Assembly: GCA_021521415.1 (NCBI GenBank)
Contig: JAIQDT010009170.1
Coordinates: 1-64,000, forward strand
DNA from: Bidens hawaiensis
Lineage: Eukaryota > Streptophyta > Magnoliopsida > Asterales > Asteraceae
Direction: 5' to 3'
Length of the DNA stretch: 64,000 nucleotides
The translations under genes were made by a program, and so were the position numbers. Positions 45,105-56,557 of this stretch are shown here, in pieces. Each line of letters opens with the position of its first letter. Within the stretch, counting starts at the first letter, position 1. Under the pieces are notes generated by a model, which made no database searches, was not told the DNA's origin, and was given only the letters and a program-made list of their open reading frames with translations.

Positions 45105-47717
45105 ATGTCGTCGATCAACATCTCTGAGTTAGTGAAGATGGAAGTTGAAGCAGGGTCAACTACCAAGGCCCCAAGATTGCTGAAGGGAACCGATTTCGTT
45201 GCATGGAAGGATCGGTTCATACAATATGTCAAATACCAGGATGCGAAGATGTGGGTATGCATCCAGGATGGTTATATTCCACCAGTTATGGAGTATGAAG
45301 GTCGTGATCAAATTAAAAAGTATAGTAAAATGGAAGAAGAAGAGAAAAAGATGTATGAGGCCGAGAGCAAGGCTCATGCTGCTATTACTATGGCTCTTCC
45401 TCAAGAGATCCTTCATACGTTCAGAAAGTATACATCAGCAAGAGAGCTTTGGGAAGCTCTTGAGAACAGATTTGAAGGGAATGTAGGAATCCGTGCTTCA
45501 AAGATAATATTGCTCAAAACCCAGTTCTCAGTCTTCAAGTATTTGAAGAATGAATCCTTAGATGATATTATCACTCGATATTACCATCTGATGACTGAAT
45601 TGAGCAACTATTCCATTTCCTACCGAGAAGAAGAAATAGTTGAGAAGCTTCTAGATGCTCTCCCACCAAAATGGGAGATGTACACTGTGCTGATGAGGGA
45701 AGACAAGGACTTTCCCACATATGATCTTGAAACGGCAGTCAACAAGCTCAGAACCTTTGAGCTTAACATGGTCAGAAAAGAAACACCTATGGATCAGGTT
45801 CAAGATCCAGGTATGTATGGAGCTAAAGTCAACACTAGCTCAGGGTCAAAGAATGAATCTGCTGCCTACTACACAAAGGGAGAGTCGGGCCCCAACTCAT
45901 CACATGAGGGGCATGTGTCAGTTAATACTAATGGGGATGTTTGCTATGTAGCAGCTGGATCGAGTGGTTCTCAACCCCAGGTAAGCAAGAGTAGTTGCTC
46001 TCCAAGTTCTCCCAGCAACAACTACTCCAAGATGCCTATGAGTGTCAAGTCTGCTGAAGAGCAGTTTGGCCTCTATGCTTCTTTCATTGCTTCCTATGAG
46101 AACTACATTCAAGGGAAGATTGTTGATCCAGCTATGTTGGATGAAGATTACGATCAAATTGATGCTGACGATATGGAAGAAATGGATTTAAAATGGCAAA
46201 TGGCCATGATCGTGAGAAGAGTAAAGAGGTTTATGAGAAAGACGGGAAGGAAGTTTGTCGGTGGTAAGCCGGGGTTTGACAAGGCAAAGGTGAGATGCTA
46301 CAATTGTCAACAAAACGGTCACTTTGCAAAAGAATGCAGGAATGAGCGTGTGGAACGAAGTCAGGGTAGGTCTCCACAGCAAAGTGAGGGTAGAAAAGAT
46401 TATAGTGCCATGATGTCTAGAGCAGATGGAGAATACAACTGGAACCTGCTTTCTAAAGAAACTTTTGAGCAGGCAAATTTGGCAAAGGTAGAAAGTGAGA
46501 AGGTTACCGGAGAGGAAAAAGCTCTAATGGCAGACGTTAATGACCAGCTCTCAAATGTATGTTCCAAACCAACTTGTTCAAAATGTGAGAACTTGTCTGA
46601 GCAACTAGCAACCATAACCGATCAGTATGTTAGGTTGGATGCTGAATTTAAAACCTTAAAAGAAGATCATCACTTTATTAAATCAAGAGAAAATAATTAT
46701 AAAATTAAAATAAAAGCTTATGAAAAAGATGTTAAAAGTCTAAAAACAAAACTTGCTGAAAAAATTGAAGTGATTGATTTAAGTTATGAAGTTTTGGAAG
46801 AAAAGACCAAACTAATTGCTGAGAGAGAAAAACAGATTGCTGACCACCAGGTGAAAGTGGTGGAACTGAATCGAAAACTGGAGCAGTTCAGAAATTCTTC
46901 TGCTATTCTTGATCACCTTGTTAGTGATCAAGGTTCCTCTGCTAAGAGAGGAGGAATCGGTTATCATGAGGTTCCACCACCTTATAATCACAATTACACT
47001 TTTAACCCTAGTGTTCAGAAATCTGTTGATTTTGAGGTTGCTCAGACAGTGCCGATTAAAGTAACTGTTAAAGAACCAAATGTTAGTAGAGGCGAAACAA
47101 GTTCGCCTGTTTCAAGTGTTGAAATTTCTGATCAAAGTCCAGTCTCGTCAGATTCGGATAAGTCATCCGAGTCTGGTAAGGCAAAAGAGGAGGTTGTGTT
47201 ACCCAAGAGTGGAGAAAAAGATAAAACAAACAAAAGGAGTACTCCACTAAACCCGTACGTCCCACCATATGTGAGACGAACGGGCAGTAATATAGCCTCG
47301 ACATCTAAAACACCTGTTGATAAAAAGGTTGAATATAGGTGTTGTTTTAGATGTAATAAATTAGGACATCTTGTTGCAAATTGCCCTCTGAAGCAGCGAT
47401 TCAGAGGTGTAAGGCCTACTAAAACTGAGAATAAGCCTAATAGTTACTTTCATGCTGCTAAAAATGAAAACCACTTAAAATTCAAAAATGTGAATAATTC
47501 AGGTTTTCATAGAAACAAATCTCAGTTTTACACTACTAATAACCAAACCACAAGCTATAATTCTTTCAATTCACAAAGGTTTGGTAGGCCTCACAATCAA
47601 TCTTCAATGAGATATCCTAATGGGACTTACAGGAGTTACCGAGATACTAACTTTGGAAAGCCAAAGTTAGGGATGTATAGATCCAAGACCAATTGGTCTT
47701 GGGTCCCTAAATTTTAA
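45105..47717 (+). CDS. Gag of the copia element
   Basis: 870 codons, uninterrupted. The N-terminal domain (about residues 20-200; [18 protein letters not shown], then [14 protein letters not shown] and [20 protein letters not shown]) is the copia gag domain. The first zinc knuckle is [14 protein letters not shown] (about residue 396). A long coiled coil follows (about 490-620), then a Ser-rich stretch, and a second knuckle [14 protein letters not shown] (about 746) that can be read in a Cys-rich context. The C-terminus is basic and Asn/Tyr-rich. It forms the particle and packages RNA. The start is the first ATG after the leader array. Two knuckles and great length are Sirevirus-like. Confidence 0.93.
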   Translation: MSSINISELVKMEVEAGSTTKAPRLLKGTDFVAWKDRFIQYVKYQDAKMWVCIQDGYIPPVMEYEGRDQIKKYSKMEEEEKKMYEAESKAHAAITMALPQEILHTFRKYTSARELWEALENRFEGNVGIRASKIILLKTQFSVFKYLKNESLDDIITRYYHLMTELSNYSISYREEEIVEKLLDALPPKWEMYTVLMREDKDFPTYDLETAVNKLRTFELNMVRKETPMDQVQDPGMYGAKVNTSSGSKNESAAYYTKGESGPNSSHEGHVSVNTNGDVCYVAAGSSGSQPQVSKSSCSPSSPSNNYSKMPMSVKSAEEQFGLYASFIASYENYIQGKIVDPAMLDEDYDQIDADDMEEMDLKWQMAMIVRRVKRFMRKTGRKFVGGKPGFDKAKVRCYNCQQNGHFAKECRNERVERSQGRSPQQSEGRKDYSAMMSRADGEYNWNLLSKETFEQANLAKVESEKVTGEEKALMADVNDQLSNVCSKPTCSKCENLSEQLATITDQYVRLDAEFKTLKEDHHFIKSRENNYKIKIKAYEKDVKSLKTKLAEKIEVIDLSYEVLEEKTKLIAEREKQIADHQVKVVELNRKLEQFRNSSAILDHLVSDQGSSAKRGGIGYHEVPPPYNHNYTFNPSVQKSVDFEVAQTVPIKVTVKEPNVSRGETSSPVSSVEISDQSPVSSDSDKSSESGKAKEEVVLPKSGEKDKTNKRSTPLNPYVPPYVRRTGSNIASTSKTPVDKKVEYRCCFRCNKLGHLVANCPLKQRFRGVRPTKTENKPNSYFHAAKNENHLKFKNVNNSGFHRNKSQFYTTNNQTTSYNSFNSQRFGRPHNQSSMRYPNGTYRSYRDTNFGKPKLGMYRSKTNWSWVPKF

Positions 47718-50700
47718 TCTTTTGCTTTATTGTGCAGGAACAGTTGAACAGGGCTGCCAACAATCTTTGGGTTGTAGATAGCGGCTGTTCCCGGCACATG
47801 ACAGGTAACAAATACTTGTTACACGATTTGAAACCTGTTCAAGGAGGGAGAGTTAGCTTTGCCGGTGAAAGTGGTGGCAAGATTACTGGAATGGGAACGG
47901 GGTCAAACGGAAAGATGACTTTGGAGAAGGTTAACTTTGTAGAAGAATTGAAGCACAATCTGCTGAGCGTGTCGCAGATCTGTGATAAGGAGTACACCGT
48001 TCACTTTACGAAGAATGAGGCGATTGTGTTGAAACCTGGTTTTCAGATACCAGAGGAGTGGATTTTGATGAAGGCTCCACGTGAAAGAAATACATACATT
48101 ATGGATATGAGATCAACTGAAATGGCCACGGCAGAATCATGCTTTATGACAAAAGCGAGTGAAACAGAGTCCGAATTGTGGCATAGGAGAATGGGGCACA
48201 TTCATCTTCGGAAGATGAACCACATTGTCAGGAATGGACTTGTGCTGGGCGTTCCCTTGAAGAATTTCAATTTTGAAGATAAATGTATAGCGTGCAAGAA
48301 GGGAAAGCAGCACAAGAAATCCCATCTCACCAAGGAAGTCAATTCAATTTCCAGTACTCTGGAGTTGCTTCACATGGATCTCTTCGGTCCCGTGAATGCA
48401 AAAAGTCTAGGAGGAACTTCTTATTGCTTGGTGATCACTGATGACTACTCACGATATTCGTGGGTGTATTTCCTAAAATCAAAAGACGAAACGGCTCAGA
48501 TGGTGAAGAATTTGATTACCAAAGTTGAGAACGTTATGGATAAAAGGGTTAAGTTCATCAGGAGTGACAATGGAACGGAGTTCAAGAATTTTGAGATGGA
48601 GATCTTCTGCCTTCAGAGAGGGACTGAACACCAATACAGCGCTCCGTATACACCGCAACAGAATGGAGTGGCTGAAAGGAAGAATAGAACATTAATTGAA
48701 GGAGCCAGAACTATGCTGGCTGATTCGAAGCTTCCTGTGGTGTTTTGGGCTGAAGCTGTTGCTACAGCCTGTTATGTTCTGAATAGAGTCTTAACTGTTA
48801 AAAGACTTGGTAAAACGTGTTATGAGCTTATGCATGGGAGAAAGCCCAACTTGAGTGGTCTTGAACCATTCGGGTCCCCTTGTTCGATTTTGAAGACAAA
48901 TTCCAAATTTGGTGAAGTAGCCGATGAAGGAATCTTAGTCGGTTATGTTGTTGGGACTCCCAACAGACGTGTCTTCAATACATCGACCAGCAAGGTTGAG
49001 GTGGTGTGTAACACCGATATCACAAGTTACCAACCGCCAAAACCAAGCAACGGACCTGCTGAGTTTTTCGACTATGTTAAACTTTTTAAGTCTTTTAACA
49101 TACCGTATTTGGATATTGCTGAAGAAGAAGAGAGAGTTGCTACGAAGATGATCCTTGATGAGGAAGAAAATCTATTACAAAGACAGCTGATCGATAAATG
49201 TCAACCTTCCTCATCAAATGCTGTCGATACCCCTGCTACCTCGACTGAAGAAGAATTTTTCAATCCATTTCACTCTCAGCATGAAACAACCATTGACGAG
49301 CTCTCTTCTAACTTGGAAGACAATTTGCATGTCGGTTCTGTTCCGACCACGAGAATTCATAAAGATCACCTTTTGGAGAATGTGATTGGTGATGTGTCCT
49401 CCGGTGTACAAACAAGACGTAGCTTGAATGAGCACACCTGTGTTTACACAAGCATCAAGAAGACAGGGATAATCAACGAATGCTTGTACACCTGCTTTAT
49501 CAGCCAGATTGAACCGAAGAATTATCAAATGGCTATCAAGGAAAGCTCGTGGGTCGAAGCCATGCAAGAAGAGTTGGCTCAGTTCAAGAAAATGGAAGTT
49601 TGGGATTTGGTTGAAAAACCAAAGCATGTGCATGCGATAGGCACAAAATGGGTGTTTAAGTGCAAGAGAGATGAGAAAGGGATTATCATAAGAAACAAGG
49701 CGAGGCTAGTCGTTAAAGGTTTTAATCAACAAGAGGGGATTGATTATAATGAAGTGTTCGCTCCTGTCGCAAGGTTGGAAGCCATTAGATTGTTTTTGGC
49801 GTTCGCTGCTTATAAGAAGATGAAGGTATTTCAGTTGGATGTGAAGAGTGCGTTTCTGAATGGGAAAGTTGATGAGGTAGTGTATGTTGAGCAACCTCCG
49901 GGTTTTCCTGACCCAGACTTTCCTGATCACGTGTACAAGTTGAGCAAGGCATTGTATGGACTACATCAGGCACCTCGTGCCTGGTATTCAACTTTATCAG
50001 ATTACTTGCTTAAAAATAGATTTGAAAGAGGGAAAATAGATAGCACGTTGTTCGTTAAGAGAGAAGGAAGCGACTTCCTGCTGGTGCAAGTCTACGTGGA
50101 TGACATTATCTTTGCCGCATCTAAAGTCTCCATGTGTCAGGAGTTTGAGGACGTCATGAAGAAAAGGTTTGAAATGAGTGCTATGGGTGAACTAACTTTC
50201 TTTTTAGGATTGCAGGTTGATCAAAAGAAGGATGGGATGTTCATTCATCAGACCAAGTATGTCCATGATGTGCTCAAACGCTTCAAGATGGAGGACAGCA
50301 CTCCATTTGACACTCCAATCTGCGTCAATCACAAATTGGGTGCTGAGTCAGACGGTGATGCAGATGTGGACCCAACTTAGTATCGGGCTATTATAGGTTC
50401 TTTAATGTACTTAACTGCTTCTAGGCCTGATATAATGTTTGTTGTTTGTCTTTGTGCTTGTTTTCAGGCAAACCCAAAGGAATCTCACATGAAGGGTGTG
50501 AAGAGGATCTTGCGGTATCTTAAGGGCAAACCGAAGCTGGGGTTGTGGTACCCGAGAGGAGGAGACTTGGAGCTAGTCGCTTACACAGATTCTGATTATG
50601 GAGGGTGCAATCAGAGTCGGAAGTCAACAACTGGAGGATGTCAGTTTCTTGGTGGCAGATTGGTGTCGTGGCAATGCAAGAAGCAGACTTCAGTCGCAAT

Positions 50701-51040
50701 TTCAACCTGTGAAGCAGAATACATGGCAGCATCCAACTGCTGCTCCCAGGTTCTTTGGATTCAACAACAGTTGCGCGACTATGGTCTGAATTTCTTACTT
50801 ACACCTATTTGCATTGATAACACAGCTGCTATCTCAGTAACTAACAATCCCGTGAAGCACAGTAAAACTAAACATATTGACATACGTCATCATTTTATAC
50901 GGGACTGTGCTGAGAAGAAACTGATTGTGCTTGAAAAGGTGGATACGCTTGATAATTTCGCTGATTTATATACTAAAGCTTTTGACAAAACGAGATTTCA
51001 AAACCTTATCGAGCTGAATGGGATGATCAATCCCGAGTAA
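47711..51040 (+). pseudogene. Pol of the copia element, one in-frame TAG
   Basis: The pol frame differs from gag and opens at 47711, overlapping the gag end by 7 bases, with no early ATG. Domains in order: protease ([13 protein letters not shown]), integrase zinc domain (WHRRMGHIH..., CIACKKGKQ), integrase core ([29 protein letters not shown]), RT ([20 protein letters not shown]; active site YVDDIIFA), RNase H (AYTDSDYGG, CEAEYMA, DNTAAI). A single TAG at 50378-50380 cuts the frame between RT and RNase H; the rest is open to 51040. A CAG acceptor-like site (47735-47737) precedes the protease. Confidence 0.9.
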
Positions 51041-52380
51041 CCATGCTTTTTATGTTATACTTAAAAAAAAAAAAAAAAACGTCACTATCGCTTAAAATAT
51101 GTCGGTTACCACAGTTTGAAGGACATGTCTTAGGATATGTTTGGTCCTCAACTCTACTTGTAGATTTTGAGGATAGCCATTAACCAGATGACTGAAAGTG
51201 ACCGGGGCGGTTTATGATGAGTTTTCATTCTTTCGCTTAAAATTAGTCGATCATATTAATTAGTTAGAAGGACACATACTCGTATGTGGTCGGTCCAGCT
51301 GATCCATTGGATCTTCGGGATAGCCGTTTACCTGAAGACTTTGTTTTGGTCGGGGCGATTAATGTTAACATTTTTAGAGGGAAATGAAATTATTTTTCAA
51401 GTCTACTACTTCGTAAGAAGTTCGTTAGCTATGTTTAACAGAAAATTGATCCAACCTTGGAAAAGGATAGATATACTGATTCTGTGTGCTTAACTAGTAA
51501 AGTTATTAGGCTTAAAAGGCTTTAGGACAGTCATTGTATGTCATGGTAACTTTTTATGGTGCGTAAAAGTAGATGTGATACAAACTAAATCTACTTGATT
51601 TTACGTGGAAACTCCTTACGAGTTTTGCATGTCTTCATATATATCTTTCCGAATGATAGGCAGAAAAGCGATTACCCAGTCATACACGAGCCCGTAAGTG
51701 TTCTGATTCCCGTGAAGATAGCGTTTCAAGAAACTGCAGTGATCCAGATTCGGGACTTGCAGTTGGTTACTACTCTGAAGTCTATGTAAATGTTTATCAT
51801 AAAAAAAAAAAAAAAAAAAACTTATGAGTTATTGAAACATTTTAGAGTTCAACATATCAAGACTTCTTAATCATGGAGTAAGAAAGAGAACGGGAAGTAG
51901 ATGAAGAGTAATTACAAACTTAATCAGACACTAAGGGTCGAAGTCAATTCGGGGTGACTTGGGGAAAGCCAAATACGCTTTGAGAATAGATAGGAGGCAT
52001 CATAATCTCTGAGTTGTTGCCCACTTAAATTTTGAGGCATAATTGAATCTAACTCGTATCACAGAAACGATGAAAACTATCTTAAGTATATTACCTTCTT
52101 ACACCCTGTTTCCTTATGTCATAATACAGCTAAACACGGATCTATGTGACAGTCACGTTGTTAGTATGATTCCTGTTCGGATCTTTTCTAAAACGTAGCA
52201 GTCCCTATCGAGATTGAAATTTGATCCCTTGTACTTTAATTTTTTAAACGTTTTTCTTGTACTTAGTTAGTTTTATGATTTTATAACTGGTTACTTGGAC
52301 TTGATCGTGTTATTTGATTCTTAAAGGGAAGTTTTAAACGTTAATTGCAAAATGTTCAAATTATAAGGGTTGATTTTGTA
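51041..52380 (+). repeat. Non-coding region after pol with imperfect tandem repeats
   Basis: Two imperfect units of about 150 bp lie at about 51088-51232 and 51233-51385. Both have CGCTTAAAAT, GAAGGACA, GGTCC, GGATAGCC.TT.ACC.GA.GACT and GGGGCG in the same order. A third, weaker unit may start near 51505. Two poly(A) runs lie at 51063-51079 and 51801-51820. No coding evidence. Confidence 0.65.
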
Positions 52381-52385
52381 AATAT

Positions 52386-53085
52386 AGGCGATGTTGTTAA
52401 ACAAGCGAACTTGTGAATAACTTTGCCTAGGCGAAGTTAACCGTAACTTCGCCTGTATAACTTCGCCCCTATATAAGGATTTTCAAAGGTCATCAGTTCA
52501 TTATTTGAATTCTCAGCGAACTTATTCTCGATAATCTCAGCGAACTTATCTGATTTACATCCACTTATTTTTTTTCGATTTCAGTTAGTGTTCAAGGTGT
52601 GTTTGGATTCTATATCTTATACTCGATGTTCGATGTTGTTAATCCTAGGTTGTTTCGACACCCGGTTAACGACCTCGGACGTTCGAAACCTATACCCGAT
52701 TTCAAAACTAGTTTTACGTGTTCATGTCCAAACTGATCGTCAACATATCCTTAAAAGCTTGAGTTTAAGTGTCCTAAATCGTCAAAATACCCAGAAAACC
52801 TCAGATTTTCGAGTTTGAATCAATCGTTACTGTCGCCGATTCAGATTCAGGCGAACTTAAGGTTTAGGCGAAGTTATCCGTAACTTCGCCTGAGTCTAAA
52901 CTTCGCCTGAGGCGATGTTGTGGTGAGGCGAAGTTAACATTAACTTCGCCTGGACCTTTTAATTTTTTAATTGTTAGACGAACTTAAAGATGAAACGAAG
53001 TTGTTCCCAACTTCGCCCCAACTTTAACTTCGCCTATACAGATTTGATCACAACTTCGCACATGGTAACAAGCGAACTTGTGGTA
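52386..53085 (+). repeat. Second GCGAAGTT/AACTTCGC array, upstream of ORF3
   Basis: Three GCGAAGTT and eight AACTTCGC, plus GCGAACTT variants, occur in 700 bases, mostly as facing pairs (e.g. GGCGAAGTTAACCGTAACTTCGCC at 52433-52456, given here only by its half-sites). The first cluster ends right at a TATA box (52470-52479). Confidence 0.88.
52470..52479 (+). promoter_or_regulatory. Candidate internal promoter TATA box for ORF3
   Basis: CTATATAAGG lies directly after a GCGAAGTT/AACTTCGC cluster, exactly as in the LTR. ORF3 starts 650 bases downstream, after a leader with more of the same motif and an acceptor-like TTTGTTACAG (53114-53123). Confidence 0.5.
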
Positions 53086-53125
53086 CGTCTTAACGTTTAT
53101 CTAACTTGGTTCGTTTGTTACAGAT

Positions 53126-56047
53126 ATGGCTGCAGTAGCAGGTGCTGGAGGTGCTGGAGGCGATGACGGAGATAATCAGAGACAATTCTTCCCGGGTCAC
53201 AACATGTTCATCACCTTAGACCCGGAAACGAGCGGAGTTGAAGACTACCGTGAGATCATCACATTCCTCATTCGCTCGAGGATATTCCACGCTATCACGA
53301 CAACTCTACCGATATCCTTACCCAATATCGAGGATTTCTGGCAGATGGTGGAATACGATTGCCGCGTTGAGCCCCCGGTTATGAGAGCAACCGTCAACAA
53401 CCAAGAAGTTCAGTTCTCATCTGAAAAAATACGGGTGGCGTTACGTTAAGGTGAGGAGACTAGGAATGACCCTACGGAGTTTGTTGCTCCGTTCCATGAT
53501 GGAGCGTTTCTCCGAATGGGCTACTCTGGTCCATTAGGTGATACCCAGAGGAGGAAGGGTTTCCTTCTAGATCAGTGGCGCTTCCTCATGCACGTAATGA
53601 TTGTTTGTATGTCTGGGAGGAAGGCGGGCACTGATGGTATGGGTGCGACCATGCAGTCAGCAATGACTGCTCTGACTTATAACAAACGTTATAGCTTTAG
53701 TCAGATGGTCTTTTACGAGATCGATAGACAGAGGAGGGCGATGGCTCGTGAGCGGTTCATAATGTATCCAAGATTCATCCAGATGATCTTGAACCATGTG
53801 GCTCCAAATTTGCCACAACGACGCCCAATAAGATACGTGGAGAATGTGAGCAAGCGTATCTTTGCTCAATGTCGTACTTCGAGTGCGAGGAGCAAGCCTG
53901 AACGTCGTCCAAGGCATACTCCACTCTTTGGGTTCTTAATAAACCCGGGGTATGTGCCAGCTCAGGGGATGAGTTCAGAGACCCTCAACCACAACAGGCA
54001 GGAGCAACTTGAGATGTACCTACTGTGCCTGTGGTGTCGGCTGAGGAGGATGTAGACCTTGATGCTGCATTTGGCGGCCAAGGATTCTTCGACATGGATC
54101 GTTTTGATCCACATGAAGAAGTGCAGGTCTCTGCTGCACAGGTTAGGGAAGTGAGTGTTACTAGAGCAGCTACAACGGTGGCTGACTCAGATCTTGATGA
54201 CGTTATGGATGAGGCCGAGAAGGATGTTGGTGAGACGAGAAAGGACGATTGGGAAGAGAAAGAGAACGGTGGATGATAGTGAATCAGAAGAAGAGGAAGA
54301 AGATATCCACAAGTTGATTAGACGTTCAAGACGGGAGAGGACAGGTGCAGGTATGGGAGCTGGAGAGACTTCAAGGGTTGTACGTTTCGCTCCATCCGCA
54401 CTGTCAGGTATGTCGATTGTTCCTTCTTCTGTACAGGTTACAAGCGCCGCGGATGTTCCCGTGGTGGCTACATCAGCTGTCGGCATCCCATCCATCACAC
54501 TACAGACGATGACTCCGGAGATTGTGTTGTTACCACCTCCAACGCTTACTCCTTCAGAGGTGGTGGCACAATTTGTAGAGTCTACCGTTGTTGCAACTGC
54601 AGGGTTGTCGGTCACGATACCACCTGCGGTTACGTCCACAACTGCTTCTGAAGTCCCGGTTACATTCGAGATCCCTCCTCAGTATACTCAAGACACATCT
54701 AACATGAGGTTTGATTTCGATGCAACCCTCTCAGACTCGGGGAGAATAGCTGCACTTGAACGGGTCGTGGCAGAGCAATCAAGGATAAACTTTATCCAGA
54801 CCCAGGCTATTCAGCGCCTTGTGGCAGAGAATCAATTACAGTCGTCCCTCCTGGTTGAACATGGGCGAATTATAGATGCTATGAAGGAGTTCTTGGCATC
54901 TCAGGGGGAGACAGGCTGTAGAGGCGACGAGTTAAGGACAAAGAGGAGAAATGACAGAGACGATGATCCCAATGCACCGAAAGGTGCAGGTGGTGAGTTG
55001 CCAAGAACTACTCAAGCTCTTGGGACTTCCACAGCTCAGGGGGAGTCTGCGGGTGCAGTTGGTGGTGATGAGGTGGTGATGGTTGATGATGATGATGATG
55101 TGATAGATGCGTTGAAAGAATTGAATGATGATATGCTAGAAGATGATGATATGTTTGATGATGATGTGCTGCCGATTGAGGAGATTGAGAAGATTGGCGC
55201 ACAAATTGTGATTGAAGATGAGATTGAAGAGGGTGAAATAATTGAAGGAAATGTTGAACACGAGATCCCAGATGTTGAGAAAGCCGATATTGGTACTGAG
55301 ATGGAGAATGATGAGACAGAGTGGGAGGAGCAACCTAGGTGGAAAGAAGGATATGCTCATTGGTTTATTAAGACTAAAAAGCCTGCTGTTCCAACCATGT
55401 TCAAGAAGAATTATAATATCAAAGGCTATGCTGAAGCGAAGAAAGGGATTATTTGCTGGATCTATGATGAGCAGTTGAAGCTCTTTGTGCTCAAACGGTA
55501 TGACGGCGTTCAGTATTTTAAAAGAATGTTAAGGTCGTTGAATACACTGCCGGAATGTGAAGTGAAAGACTTAGCCAGATTGGGGTTAATCAATCGAAGT
55601 GACGATAATATGGCTAGAGTCATTGAGAAAATTGTTTGGAGAGAGAGTATAAAAGAGAAGAAGTTTGAGCTGTTGAAGCCACAAAAGGGAAAACTTGTTG
55701 AGGACAAGGATAGAGGTCTAAGAACTGATGGAAAACCTTGGATGGTAATGAAGTATAAACCGATCCGGTGCCTGAAAGAAGTACCGATGAAGCTAATGCC
55801 CAAGGATGTGCTTAAAGACCTAAAGTGGTGGTACGTGGATTGTGAGATAGCAGAGGCGGTGATGGAAGGCGAGGATGAACAAGAGCTCCTTAGAGTTTAC
55901 GATCCGATGCATTTGGTAAACTTATCGCAAGCTGATCTGAAGGTGCTTAATGAGAAGAAAATCTTTTATATTCCTGCTTGGAAGGATGAAGCGAGGAAGT
56001 ATCAAAGAGTTGTGTCAGTTTGTGTTAGAGAAGGAGTGCATGCGTGA
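53126..56047 (+). pseudogene. ORF3: large extra 3' reading frame of the copia element, function unknown
   Basis: About 970 codons in sense orientation. It begins MAAVAGAGGAGGDDGDN. An N-terminal folded domain (NMFITLDPETSGVEDYREII, FLLDQWRFLMHVMIVCMSG, FYEIDRQRRAMARERFIMYP) spans 53170-53830. Next come an acidic block, a Ser/Thr/Val-rich linker, a coiled coil (54725-54900), a second very acidic block (55069-55250) and a C-terminal domain (YAHWFIKTKKPAVPTMFKK; LFVLKRYDGVQYFKRML) to the stop. Breaks: an in-frame TAA at 53447-53449, and frame changes near 54025-54055 and 54240-54276. No signal peptide or membrane helix is seen, so it does not look like an envelope although it sits where Sireviruses carry env-like genes. 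Confidence 0.7.
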
Positions 56048-56100
56048 AGATACAGGATTACAAGACAAGAGCTTAAAGATCAAGATATGAAGCTACTGCC

Positions 56101-56110
56101 AAGGGGGAGT
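56101..56110 (+). other. Polypurine tract of the copia element
   Basis: AAGGGGGAGT followed by C and the 3' LTR start TGTTGG at 56112; the plus-strand primer. Confidence 0.9.
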
Positions 56111-56111
56111 C

Positions 56112-56552
56112 TGTTGGTGCATAAATGTCAATAGTTCATAGTCTAGTGTCTGTAATCGAGTCTGTAATGTTATTTACGTTTTTGTTTAAGCGAAGTTGTT
56201 AACAAGTTCGCCTAGGCGAACTTGTTGAACAAGCGAAGTTATGGACAACTTCGCCTGAACATGCCAGGCGAAGTTGTCGTGTATTTATATATAGGTTACG
56301 GGCTGTTTAGTCAGTTAATCAGTTAATCGTTCAATCGAGTTGATAGTTGTTAGCAGTTTTGGTTAACGAGTTTGTTCGGTAACGTGAGTCTGTAATAGTG
56401 ATATCGTATCACGTGTTCGGTTATCAATATAACGTGTTCGTTTATCGTATCGTGTTTGTTTGATTTGCTTTCTACGCTCGTAACGATCTACGCAAGGATT
56501 CCGCACCTGAGTAGACCGCGATATCTCGTGTGATCCGTCCAGGGAACCTACA
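56112..56552 (+). repeat. 3' LTR of the copia element
   Basis: 441 bp, identical to the 5' LTR except at 4 positions (near its base 20 and three in the last 60 bases), followed by the GGGTG target duplication. Confidence 0.97.
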
Positions 56553-56557
56553 GGGTG

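Larger units (their letters stand above)
44072..56552 (+). mobile_element. Full-length Sirevirus-like Ty1/copia element with extra 3' ORF
   Basis: Two 441 bp LTRs (44072-44512 and 56112-56552) start TG and end CA, differ at 4 positions and are flanked by identical GGGTG (44067-44071; 56553-56557). The primer site is of the iMet type. The order gag, protease, integrase, RT, RNase H is that of Ty1/copia. A gag with two zinc knuckles, a separate pol frame and a large extra ORF after pol are Sirevirus traits. At 12.5 kb it is long for copia. Near-identical LTRs imply a recent insertion, yet pol has one stop and ORF3 has a stop and two frame changes. Confidence 0.93.

Noticed and set aside
47709..47715. 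AAATTTT as a -1 frameshift signal between gag and pol
   Set aside because: The heptamer is not in the phase needed for tandem slippage relative to the gag frame.
47732..47734. GTG as pol start codon
   Set aside because: Plant translation rarely starts at GTG. The GTG falls within an acceptor-like TTGTGCAG, so pol more probably depends on another expression route.
54187..54639. Minus-strand 150-codon ORF opposite ORF3
   Set aside because: Antisense shadow of the Ser/Thr/Val-rich linker of ORF3, with no domain.
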